38,422 nt of DNA from Deltaproteobacteria bacterium (GTDB lineage Bacteria > Myxococcota_A > Polyangia > Polyangiales > JAFGIB01), in assembly GCA_016929805.1 (NCBI GenBank), contig JAFGIB010000263.1, forward strand, positions 1-38,422. The letters run 5' to 3'. Below, piece after piece: positions 17,604 to 24,092 of this stretch. Position 1 is the stretch's first letter; each line of letters begins with the position of its first letter. Under the pieces are notes generated by a model. That model was not told the DNA's origin, did no database searches, and saw only the letters and a list, made by a program, of their open reading frames with translations. A program made the translations under genes and the position numbers.

Positions 17604-17618
17604 AGCGGCGGAGCCGCT
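17604..17618 (+). promoter_or_regulatory. GC-rich hairpin downstream of VR1 (DGR target-site hairpin)
   Basis: AGCGGC-GGA-GCCGCT forms a perfect 6-bp stem with a 3-nt loop, 29 nt after VR1. An almost identical hairpin follows VR2 (20400-20412), and none follows the TR. In studied DGRs a hairpin just downstream of the VR marks the recipient and aids retrohoming; this fits that role. Confidence 0.7.
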
Positions 17619-17635
17619 AAAAGAAGGTTAAGGTG

Positions 17636-17683
17636 TCGAAGCGTCGAGAAGCCGGAGCGGAGCGAAGGCGAGAGACGCTTCGA
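17636..17683 (+). repeat. 10-bp inverted repeat in the VR1 downstream flank
   Basis: TCGAAGCGTC (17636-17645) and GACGCTTCGA (17674-17683) are perfect inverted repeats around a purine-rich 28-nt loop. The same segment, with the distal part of the right arm changed, recurs at 20429-20472 after VR2. It could be part of the target-site structure or simply a relic of duplication of the target gene's end. Confidence 0.6.
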
Positions 17684-17708
17684 CCGCGCGAAGGCGAAAG
17701 AGTACAGA

Positions 17709-18212
17709 ATGAAAATAGCCGTTTTTAATATACCGGTTTATGACGCCGAGCCGGCGCAAAACGAAGTTAACAAATTCTTGGCTTCTCATCGGGTTACGAG
17801 CATCGATAAGGAGTTCGTTAATAATGGTGTAGAGAGTTTTTGGACTGTTTGCCTCGAGTACTTAGACGGCGCGACGGCTTCGTTTACGGTTCGAAAAGGC
17901 AAGCTTGACTATCGAGAAGTGCTAAATGAAAAAGAATTCTCGACTTTCGCTAAGCTACGCAATCTGCGTAAGACCTTAGCGGAGCAGGAGGGCTTACCCG
18001 CGTACGCGTTGTTCACCAACGAGCAATTAGCCGCCATGGTTCAACATCGCGTTACGACTAAAGCCGAGTTAAGCGAAATTAGCGGTGTTGGCGAGGCGCG
18101 TGTAAGTAAGTATGGCGACGCGTTTTTAACAATCCTATCAACTGATATCCGTTTACTCGACAGTTTCGGAATAAAGGAAGACAGTGTCGAAACGCGTTCG
18201 GATCGAGCTTGA
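17709..18212 (+). CDS. DGR accessory protein with HRDC domain
   Basis: A 167-aa protein. Residues about 85-150 read as an HRDC domain (LRKTLAEQEGLPAYALFTNEQL, then TTKAELSEISGVGEARVSKYGDAFLTIL), the nucleic-acid-binding fold found in RecQ helicases. Residues 1-80 form a small alpha/beta region (MKIAVFNIPV, FNNGVESFWTVCLEY-like). HRDC proteins are a known alternative to Avd as DGR accessory factors; no Avd-like helical bundle is encoded here. Its 3' end overlaps the reverse transcriptase start by 29 nt, indicating translational coupling. Expected role: binding the TR RNA/cDNA or the target DNA together with the reverse transcriptase. Confidence 0.87.
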   Translation: MKIAVFNIPVYDAEPAQNEVNKFLASHRVTSIDKEFVNNGVESFWTVCLEYLDGATASFTVRKGKLDYREVLNEKEFSTFAKLRNLRKTLAEQEGLPAYALFTNEQLAAMVQHRVTTKAELSEISGVGEARVSKYGDAFLTILSTDIRLLDSFGIKEDSVETRSDRA

Positions 18213-19212
18213 CGAGATCGCGGAGCTCGACAATCTCTATCGCGCGTTTTGGCGAGCCGCGAAAGGTAAACGAGATCGACAAGCTGTCCAAGACTTCGCT
18301 CTGAGACTCGATCATAATTTATCCTTTATGAGACGAGACATCATCAATGGCGATTACTCCTTCGGCGGTTATTCGCGATTTATGATTTATGATCCGAAAC
18401 CGCGCGTGATTCACGCGGCCTGTTTTCGCGAGCGAGTTTTGCATCACGCGATCATGGCTCATCTGGAACCTGTATTCGAACGCCACATGGTGGGCGATAC
18501 CTTTGCTTGTCGGCCGGGCCGAGGCGTATTGGCGGCCGTAAATCGCGCGCAACAACATATCCGGCGTTATCCCTGGTACGCCAAGGTCGATGTACGGAAA
18601 TTTTTTGACAGCGTCGATCACGATATCCTGTTTCGGCTCTTATCCCGGCGTTTTAAGGGTGAGGGGCTATTAATACTATTAAAAAGGATAATCGAGAGTT
18701 ATCAAACCGATCCGGGAAAGGGGCTGCCCATCGGCAGCCTGACCTCGCAGCACTTCGCGAACTTCTATTTATCGCGCTTAGATAGGTTGCTGCTTCAAAA
18801 TATAAACGTATTGGGAACCGTTAGATACATGGACGACATCATCTGGTTTTGTAACTCCCGCGAGCAAGCGAAGGAGACGATGCGCGAGGTCTCTCGGTTC
18901 CTGGCTCAAGAGCGAAAGCTCGATCTCAAGCAAAACTTTCAGATCAATCGAAGCCTTCACGGCGTCAGCTTTTGCGGTTTTCGGGTGCTCGCCGGAACGC
19001 TTCGGCCTAGCCCGCGGCGCCGCAGACGCTACGCGGCGCGTCGCAAGGCTTGGGAACGCGCCTTTGAGAAGGGTTTGATAGACGAAAAAGGATTGCAGAC
19101 CGGCTACGCGTCGGCTCTAGCGATCGTCGCGCATTGTGACTGCCGTTCCTGGCTGAAGCGCCAGCTCGGCCTAAACCCCATGCCTCCTTGCTGTCACGAG
19201 ATAGTGAGCTAG
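18184..19212 (+). CDS. Reverse transcriptase of a diversity-generating retroelement
   Basis: A 342-aa reverse transcriptase. Visible motifs: YAKVDVRKFFDSVDHD (motif A, Asp136), GLPIGSLTSQHFANFYL (residues 180-196, with the GxxxSQ signature of DGR enzymes), and RYMDDIIWF (motif C, Asp217-Asp218). There is no maturase or endonuclease domain, as expected for DGRs and unlike group II intron proteins. The GTG start 18184 is supported by AAGGAAG just upstream and lies inside the end of the HRDC gene. The template repeat begins 29 nt after the stop. The enzyme should copy TR RNA into cDNA with errors at template adenines, replacing VR1 and VR2. Confidence 0.96.
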   Translation: MSKRVRIELDEIAELDNLYRAFWRAAKGKRDRQAVQDFALRLDHNLSFMRRDIINGDYSFGGYSRFMIYDPKPRVIHAACFRERVLHHAIMAHLEPVFERHMVGDTFACRPGRGVLAAVNRAQQHIRRYPWYAKVDVRKFFDSVDHDILFRLLSRRFKGEGLLILLKRIIESYQTDPGKGLPIGSLTSQHFANFYLSRLDRLLLQNINVLGTVRYMDDIIWFCNSREQAKETMREVSRFLAQERKLDLKQNFQINRSLHGVSFCGFRVLAGTLRPSPRRRRRYAARRKAWERAFEKGLIDEKGLQTGYASALAIVAHCDCRSWLKRQLGLNPMPPCCHEIVS

Positions 19213-19241
19213 GATGGGTTCATGAAGGGTGGCGGCCATAA

Positions 19242-19363
19242 GGCTAAACGGGTTCTGCGCGGGGGTAGCTGGAACAACAACGCCCGAAACGCGCGCTCGG
19301 CCTGTCGCAATAGGAACGAGCCCGGCAACCGCAACAACAACATCGGTTTCCGTTTTGCCCGAG
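19242..19363 (+). repeat. DGR template repeat (TR)
   Basis: 122 bp, same strand as the reverse transcriptase. It aligns gap-free with VR1 and VR2; 36 of the 37 TR-VR mismatches counted by hand are at template adenines. Its 29 adenines are concentrated in AAC/AAT codons of the target frame, so mutation yields many residues and no stops at those codons. If translated in the target frame it would read [20 protein letters not shown] and onward, i.e. the conserved FGE ending with Asn at variable sites. One AAA codon near the 5' edge can mutate to a stop; both VRs carry Arg codons there. After the shared GAG the TR diverges completely from the VR flanks. Confidence 0.96.
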
Positions 19364-19549
19364 CGCATGGGTGGGCTGGATGGCCCGCCTTTGACCCGGC
19401 CGTGATCCGGCCCGCGTCCAGGTTCGTAACGGCGCGGCAAAAAGCAAGCGGCCTCCGGTGCGCTAGTAGGTTAGGGAGAGCCAGATACCGAAAGCTCACC
19501 GGAAGGTCATTTTCTTTTAAGTTTTGTTTAATGAATCGGTTGCTGCGCG
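19364..19549 (+). ncRNA. Possible structured tail of the TR RNA
   Basis: The 186 bp between the TR and the second target hold no convincing gene. GGTGGGC-TGGAT-GGCCCGCC-like pairing at about 19370-19388 can form a stem immediately 3' of the TR, followed by repeated CCGGCC stretches. In characterised DGRs, RNA flanking the TR is needed for cDNA priming, so this may be functional RNA; a short open frame running through the TR (19222-19557) is read as a by-product. The segment also contains the leader of the gene at 19550. Confidence 0.35.
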
Positions 19550-20380
19550 ATGGTTAAGCGTCAGGGCAACGCGGCCGCGGTAGTTGAAACAGTTGATAAC
19601 CCCGAGGATTTTCCTCCCGCGTTTGCCGCCGCTTGGGGCGAGGATCGATACGGTCTTTTTTGTGAGTTTACCTACAAGAGAGTCGTACAAAGGATGCGAT
19701 GGATATCGCCTGGAACGTTCCGGATGGGATCGCCGACGAAAGGGGAGCAGCAGCGCGGTAGTGACGAGATCGAGCATTCCGTTACGTTGACCAAAGGATT
19801 TTGGCTCGCGGACACGGCCTGTACGCAAGCTTTGTGGCAAGCGGTTATGGGCAACAATCCGAGCTTTTTTAAGGGTCCGGATCGTCCTGTCGAGAACGTA
19901 AGCTGGAAGGATTGCCAAAGGTTTTTAGAAGGTATAAACGGCCTTATTCCGGAGCTGGCTTTGAGATTGCCGACCGAGGCCGAGTGGGAGTACGCCTGTA
20001 GAGCGGGCACGACAACGCCCTTTTCCTTTGGAAAAAATATCACTTCAGACGAGGTCAATTACGACGGAAACTATCCTTACGCGGGAGGGAAAAAGGGAAT
20101 ATATCGGCAAGAGACCGTTGGGGTAAAAGCGCTCGCGTGTAACGAGTGGGGATTGTACCAAATGCACGGCAATGTTTGGGAGTGGTGCCGGGACTGGTAT
20201 GGCGAATACCCTTCGGAATCGGCGATCGACCCTATCGGCCCTGAAAAAGGGGCTCGGCGGGTTCTGCGCGGGGGTGGCTGGTACAACGACGCCCGGCACG
20301 CGCGCTCGGCCTGTCGCGTTAGGCACGGGCCCGGCAACCGCGGCGGCGGCATCGGTTTCCGTTTTGCCCGAGGTCAATAA
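19550..20380 (+). CDS. DGR target protein 2: stand-alone variable FGE/C-type-lectin-fold protein
   Basis: A 276-aa protein equivalent to the last ~250 residues of target 1 (shared [61 protein letters not shown]). It lacks the vWA-like and middle regions. Its N-terminal 35 residues correspond to the linker just before the FGE domain of target 1 (YGLFCEFTY against IGLYADFTY). It therefore looks like a free variable domain derived by duplication of the target gene's 3' part. VR2 supplies residues about 234-274, ending FRFARGQ as in target 1. No signal peptide is visible, so it should be cytosolic. ATG 19550 lacks a strong ribosome site, so a slightly different start cannot be excluded. It may present a second specificity or compete with target 1. 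Confidence 0.88.
   Translation: MVKRQGNAAAVVETVDNPEDFPPAFAAAWGEDRYGLFCEFTYKRVVQRMRWISPGTFRMGSPTKGEQQRGSDEIEHSVTLTKGFWLADTACTQALWQAVMGNNPSFFKGPDRPVENVSWKDCQRFLEGINGLIPELALRLPTEAEWEYACRAGTTTPFSFGKNITSDEVNYDGNYPYAGGKKGIYRQETVGVKALACNEWGLYQMHGNVWEWCRDWYGEYPSESAIDPIGPEKGARRVLRGGGWYNDARHARSACRVRHGPGNRGGGIGFRFARGQ
20251..20372 (+). repeat. DGR variable repeat 2 (VR2)
   Basis: 122 bp at the 3' end of target gene 2, aligned without gaps to the TR. All 18 differences are at template adenines. Template AAC/AAT codons read TAC, AAC, GAC, CAC, GTT, CAC, AAC, GGC, GGC, GGC here. Three adjacent AAC codons became GGC, giving a Gly-Gly-Gly run. The 23-bp 3' end is identical to TR and VR1. Confidence 0.96.
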
Positions 20381-20399
20381 TGCGCCAAGCAGGCAGGGA

Positions 20400-20472
20400 G
20401 CGGCGGAGCCGCGGATCAGGCACGGCAAATCGAAGCGTCGAGAAGCCGGAGCGGAGCGGAGGCGAGAGACGC
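20400..20472 (+). promoter_or_regulatory. Target-site hairpin and conserved flank downstream of VR2
   Basis: GCGGC-GGA-GCCGC (20400-20412) repeats the hairpin found after VR1, 27 nt from the VR end. The segment 20429-20472 repeats the flank beginning TCGAAGCGTCGAGAAGCC. The shared GTCAATAATGCGCCAAGCAG right after both VRs shows the duplication extended through the stop codon and the hairpin. 20473-20582 holds nothing else I can support. Confidence 0.7.
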
Positions 20473-20582
20473 GGAGATGGCGTTGAGAAATCGTTAAAAG
20501 CAAAAGGGTGTAAAAGGCTCGCGTAAAATCAGCGCGGGAAAAAACTTTTTTTTGGCGGCGCCGAGCAGTCCGAAGCGGTCTT

Positions 20583-21515
20583 CTAACCTTGCACCACGAC
20601 CTCGCGCATCCAGGAGGGCATGAAAAGCAAGAGAAAGATCACGAGCGTCACGACGGCTACCAACCGGCGTTTGGAAGAGAGCGTTCCCGGATCGGTTTCC
20701 GGGTGCTCGGAGCCGGAAAGGCGGGTCATGACTTTGAGCACCACCCACCAAACCAACCAGTGAAGGCCGGCGAGAAGCTCCGACCACAGGGGCGCGCCGC
20801 TTTTGCCGGCGATAAGAGCGGGCACCCCGTAGGCCAGCCCGATGACCAGGGCGCATAGCGGTAATAAATCTCGAAACCGTTTTGACAATCCGCGTTGCTT
20901 CTCGCCGAAGAGCGCGTAAGCCACGTGGCCGCCGTCTAATTGACCAACCGGTATTAAATTGATCATGGTGACCAAAAGCCCCGCCCAGCCCGCCAGCGCG
21001 GTCGACGATAGAACGATGTCGCTGCCCTCGGGCAAGGGACCCTTTATAACGCGTATGAGAGCGGCGTATAAGAGCGACCGTCCTTCCATCAAATAGCTTC
21101 CCGTCGTCGGAAGTTGATGAACGGGGGATTCCATTATTCCGTAGATGATAACGGGCAAAGCCACGACCAGGCCGGCTAAGGGTCCCGCGGCGCCGATGTC
21201 GAGCAAGGCGTTGCGGTCCCTGATGCGTTCTCGTATCGCGATCACGGCGCCCATGGTCCCCAGCAAAAAAAAGGGAAAGGGGATGAAGTAGGGCGGGGAG
21301 GTCAGTACGCCGTGTTTTTTAGCGGCCAGGTAGTGGCCGAATTCGTGCGCCAATAGAATCGCCATGAGCGGCAGAGAGAACGAGGCGCCCGCGGCGAGAT
21401 TCCAGCTTTCGAAAAAGCGAGGATCTTCTCTTAGCGCTCCCACGAATGAAGTCGACACAAAGGTGAGAAAGATCAGAAGGAGCGGAAGCCTCCAACTCGG
21501 CCGCGCTTCAGTCAT
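20583..21515 (-). CDS. Site-2 protease family (M50) membrane metalloprotease
   Basis: A 310-aa integral membrane protein. The zinc motif HEFGH lies at residues 57-61 within a membrane segment (LPLMAILLAHEFGHYLA), and the third-ligand motif NLIPVGQLDGGH places Asp194. About six to seven hydrophobic segments are visible. M50 proteases cleave substrates within the membrane, often releasing anti-sigma factors or transcription factors; the substrate here is unknown. ATG 21515 is chosen because the downstream product starts with the family-like MTEARPSWRLPLLL. The 67 residues upstream in frame are antisense-like, basic and overlap the preceding gene. The start overlaps the end of the SctL-like gene by 8 nt, so the two are translationally coupled. 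Confidence 0.9.
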   Translation of the reverse strand: MTEARPSWRLPLLLIFLTFVSTSFVGALREDPRFFESWNLAAGASFSLPLMAILLAHEFGHYLAAKKHGVLTSPPYFIPFPFFLLGTMGAVIAIRERIRDRNALLDIGAAGPLAGLVVALPVIIYGIMESPVHQLPTTGSYLMEGRSLLYAALIRVIKGPLPEGSDIVLSSTALAGWAGLLVTMINLIPVGQLDGGHVAYALFGEKQRGLSKRFRDLLPLCALVIGLAYGVPALIAGKSGAPLWSELLAGLHWLVWWVVLKVMTRLSGSEHPETDPGTLSSKRRLVAVVTLVIFLLLFMPSWMREVVVQG

Positions 21516-22128
21516 GCCGGCCGGTTCCCTCTTTCTGTAAGAGTCGCGCGAGCGCCTCGAGTTGAACCTCGATGCGCGCGTCAAAGGTGCCGGCGTCGCT
21601 GACGAGCACGCAACCGCCGCGCGTAATCGACTCGTCGGGCTCAAGCTGCACGGCGCAATCAAGCCGCGTATCGGAAAGCAACTTGGGTAACGCGGTTTCA
21701 AGCGCCTGAAGGTCATGCGGGCTTAAACGGATGGTTACGGCTCGCGCTCGTTGCGCCCGCTCGATCAGCGGTCGAACCAGCGCCGCGATGGTTTCCGGAG
21801 ACGCGCAGAGCTTTTGCTGGACGATGCGTTGCGCCGCGATGAGCGCGAGCTCGACGATCTCTTTTTCCGCGGCGGCGAGCATTTGCTTTCGCTCGGTTTC
21901 GGCGCGTATCACGAGCTCGGCCGCCCGCGCCAAACCCTCCTGTCGGCCCTCGTCATAAGCGCGCTCCTTGAGCTCTCGGATGTCGCGTTCCGCGTCTTGA
22001 TAGAGTCGCTCGGCTCGGCTTCGAGCTTGTTCCAGGATTTCTCGCGCGTTGTTCTGCGCTTCCAATCGCTCCGGCGAGAGCCGTTTCGGGCCGTTTTGAT
22101 CCGCGCGTATAATGCGTCCCATTTTCAT
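21508..22128 (-). CDS. SctL/FliH-like protein (type III secretion or flagellar stator family)
   Basis: A 206-aa protein. Residues about 18-90 are a long charged coiled coil (ILEQARSRAERLYQDAERDIRELKE and on), followed by a globular part with LIERAQRARAVTIRLSPHDL and a late GGCVLVSDAGTFDARIEVQLEAL. This layout and the C-terminal motif are typical of SctL/FliH, which bind the secretion ATPase; V-type ATPase subunit E has a related architecture and is the main alternative. No ATPase or other secretion genes are in the window, and it is coupled to an M50 protease instead. It begins 22 nt after the stop of the upstream gene, suggesting a three-gene operon. Confidence 0.75.
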   Translation of the reverse strand: MKMGRIIRADQNGPKRLSPERLEAQNNAREILEQARSRAERLYQDAERDIRELKERAYDEGRQEGLARAAELVIRAETERKQMLAAAEKEIVELALIAAQRIVQQKLCASPETIAALVRPLIERAQRARAVTIRLSPHDLQALETALPKLLSDTRLDCAVQLEPDESITRGGCVLVSDAGTFDARIEVQLEALARLLQKEGTGRHD

Positions 22129-22150
22129 CCTGTCGGTTGATAAAGCGCTA

Positions 22151-22537
22151 TCATTTATTGCGTTTTAGTCCAACTTTCTCCGCAACACCTCGGAGCGCGG
22201 CTCGAAGACCGGGCTCGGGATCAAAGCCGGGGCGCGCGCGCGGCGCATCAGCCAGCCAGTTGAGCGCGATCTCTTGCGGCGCCGAGGGCGCCAACAAAGA
22301 GAGCGCTCTTCGCGGGAGATCTATCTCGGCGCCGAGAGCTGGGGACAGCGATCGCGTGATGCGGACGACCTGCTGTCTACGCGCTTTTTTATCGAGCGCC
22401 GCGAGGTCGCGCGCCGTTTGCATGAGCTGTACGGCCGCGTCCGCGGACAACCCGGGTTGCGCCAGCCGGGCCTCGGGGTCATCAGCCGATATCGCCGCCA
22501 ACGCGAAGCCTTGGCTCGCTTTTTCGGAAAAGCCCAT
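22151..22537 (-). CDS. Hypothetical protein upstream of the SctL-like gene
   Basis: A 128-aa protein, Ala/Leu/Arg-rich and predicted helical, with no membrane segment or signal peptide. I do not recognise a family. Its position just before an SctL-like gene could make it an SctK-like component, but no motif supports that. ATG 22537 is the only standard start; the frame is open only 11 codons further upstream, where no ATG, GTG or TTG occurs, and there is no clear ribosome site. Competing frames on the opposite strand are Arg-rich and less protein-like. Confidence 0.55.
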   Translation of the reverse strand: MGFSEKASQGFALAAISADDPEARLAQPGLSADAAVQLMQTARDLAALDKKARRQQVVRITRSLSPALGAEIDLPRRALSLLAPSAPQEIALNWLADAPRARPGFDPEPGLRAALRGVAEKVGLKRNK

Positions 22538-22793
22538 ATCGCTAGACGATACCAGAAGTTTCCCGAACCGTTAGCCAAAGAATTCGCGCTGATTCGCCGA
22601 CCGTAGAGGCAAAGATTTCCCCAATTATTCGAAAAAGCGTAATCTTGGTATTTCGCACTTGGCGCCGTTCGCTATACCCTCATATCGAGAGACGCCGGCG
22701 CGCGGCACGCGAGAAAAGCGCGTAAAAGGCTTAGAGGAAGCATAAAGAGCGACAAAAAACCGAGAGAAAAACTCGATTCAAGGGAGCAGATGC

Positions 22794-24092
22794 ATGTCGG
22801 GAAGCACACCACTTCGTTTTTGGCCGTTGACTGACGTCGGTTTGGTTCGTGACCACAACGAGGACAGCTTTCTGGTCGACGAAAAGATCAACCTTTTTGT
22901 CGTGGCCGACGGCATGGGCGGTCACGCGGCCGGGGAGGTCGCGAGCAATATCGCGGTGCACGCCCTGCGACAAACGCTGCAGACGGAACGCGAGGTGATC
23001 GAGCGATTCGAAAAAGGCATGGATAGCGCGGGGCGCCTCGATTTACTCCGGCTGATGGAGCAGGGCGTATTGCGCGCTTGCGCCGCGGTCTATGCCGAGG
23101 CGCAGAGAGATCCGAGCAAGCGCGGTATGGGTACGACCCTGGTGGCTCTGTTGATCATCGGCTCAAGGGGGTTTCTCGCGCACGTGGGCGATTCGCGCAT
23201 CTATCTCATCCGCAAGAACTCGGTGTATCAACTGACCAAGGACCATTCGTTGATCAACGAGCTCCTGGCGCGCGGTCGATTGAAACCCGAGCAGATCGAT
23301 ACAATCCAATACAAAAACGCGATGACCCGAGCGGTGGGCGTGTACGAGAGCGTGGAGGCGGATACCTTGGATTTCGACGTGCTCGCGGGGGATCGCTTTT
23401 TGCTGTGTACCGACGGTCTGAGCAACTATACCGAAGATAGAGATATACTCAGCGTTTTTCTCGAGCACCCGGAGGACCAAGTCGCTCGGCGCTTTATCGA
23501 CTTCGCCAACCAGGCGGGCGGCAAGGACAACATCACGGCCATCGTGGTCAAGGTACCCGATTTAACCGCGGGCCTCGACCGCTTGGCCGAGGAGGTCAAC
23601 CTTAAAATCGAGACGTTACACGCGATGCCGCTTTTCCGTCATCTGACCTACCAGGAGCTCGTGAGAGTGATGAACCTGACGGACGTTCGTTCCTATGAAT
23701 CCAACGACATCGTGGTTAGAGAAGGGGATGACGGGGATGAGATGTTTATCGTATTAACGGGCAGCGTCAGGGTGCACACGGGAGAGACGACGATCGTCAG
23801 CCTCGGACCGGGGCAACATTTTGGTGAGATGGCGCTCATCGATCGCTCTCCGCGCAGCGCCAGCGTTTCGAGCGAAAAGGAAACCAAGTTGATGGTGATG
23901 AAACGGGGTGACTTCTTTGATATCGTCCGTAAGGATCACGATGTCGCGGTCAAGCTGCTTTGGTCGTTTTTGGGTGTATTGAGCGAGCGCTTACGCAGTA
24001 CCTCGCGAGATCTCGGAGACGCGCGCGAGCGGCTTTCGTTGCTGGATCTTCCCGCGCAGTTGTTGCAAGATGACGACATAGAAGAGCTGTGA
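22794..24092 (+). CDS. PP2C-type Ser/Thr phosphatase fused to a cyclic-nucleotide-binding domain
   Basis: A 432-aa protein with AGGGAG ahead of the ATG. Residues about 8-255 are a PP2C (PPM/Stp1-like) phosphatase: VRDHNEDSF (19-26), VVADGMGGHAAG with metal ligand Asp39, GMGTTLVAL, HVGDSRIYL, LLCTDGLSNY and GGKDNITAIVV. Residues about 275-390 are a cNMP-binding domain (ESNDIVVREGDDGDEMFIVLTG, then GQHFGEMALIDRSPRSASV, the phosphate-binding cassette). The phosphatase would reverse Ser/Thr kinase signalling, with activity or location tuned by a cyclic nucleotide, though the cassette's specificity cannot be read. Its stop overlaps the GTG of the next gene (GTGA), so both proteins are made together. 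Confidence 0.93.
   Translation: MSGSTPLRFWPLTDVGLVRDHNEDSFLVDEKINLFVVADGMGGHAAGEVASNIAVHALRQTLQTEREVIERFEKGMDSAGRLDLLRLMEQGVLRACAAVYAEAQRDPSKRGMGTTLVALLIIGSRGFLAHVGDSRIYLIRKNSVYQLTKDHSLINELLARGRLKPEQIDTIQYKNAMTRAVGVYESVEADTLDFDVLAGDRFLLCTDGLSNYTEDRDILSVFLEHPEDQVARRFIDFANQAGGKDNITAIVVKVPDLTAGLDRLAEEVNLKIETLHAMPLFRHLTYQELVRVMNLTDVRSYESNDIVVREGDDGDEMFIVLTGSVRVHTGETTIVSLGPGQHFGEMALIDRSPRSASVSSEKETKLMVMKRGDFFDIVRKDHDVAVKLLWSFLGVLSERLRSTSRDLGDARERLSLLDLPAQLLQDDDIEEL

Noticed and set aside
18184..19212. Reverse transcriptase as a group II intron or retron enzyme
   Set aside because: No maturase domain, no intron domain V/VI-like RNA and no retron msr/msd were seen, while TR, two VRs and the GxxxSQ motif are present.
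19222..19557. 111-aa open frame running through the template repeat
   Set aside because: Its only protein-like part is the TR itself read in the target frame; it lacks an FGE domain and a good ribosome site. Treated as a by-product of the TR.
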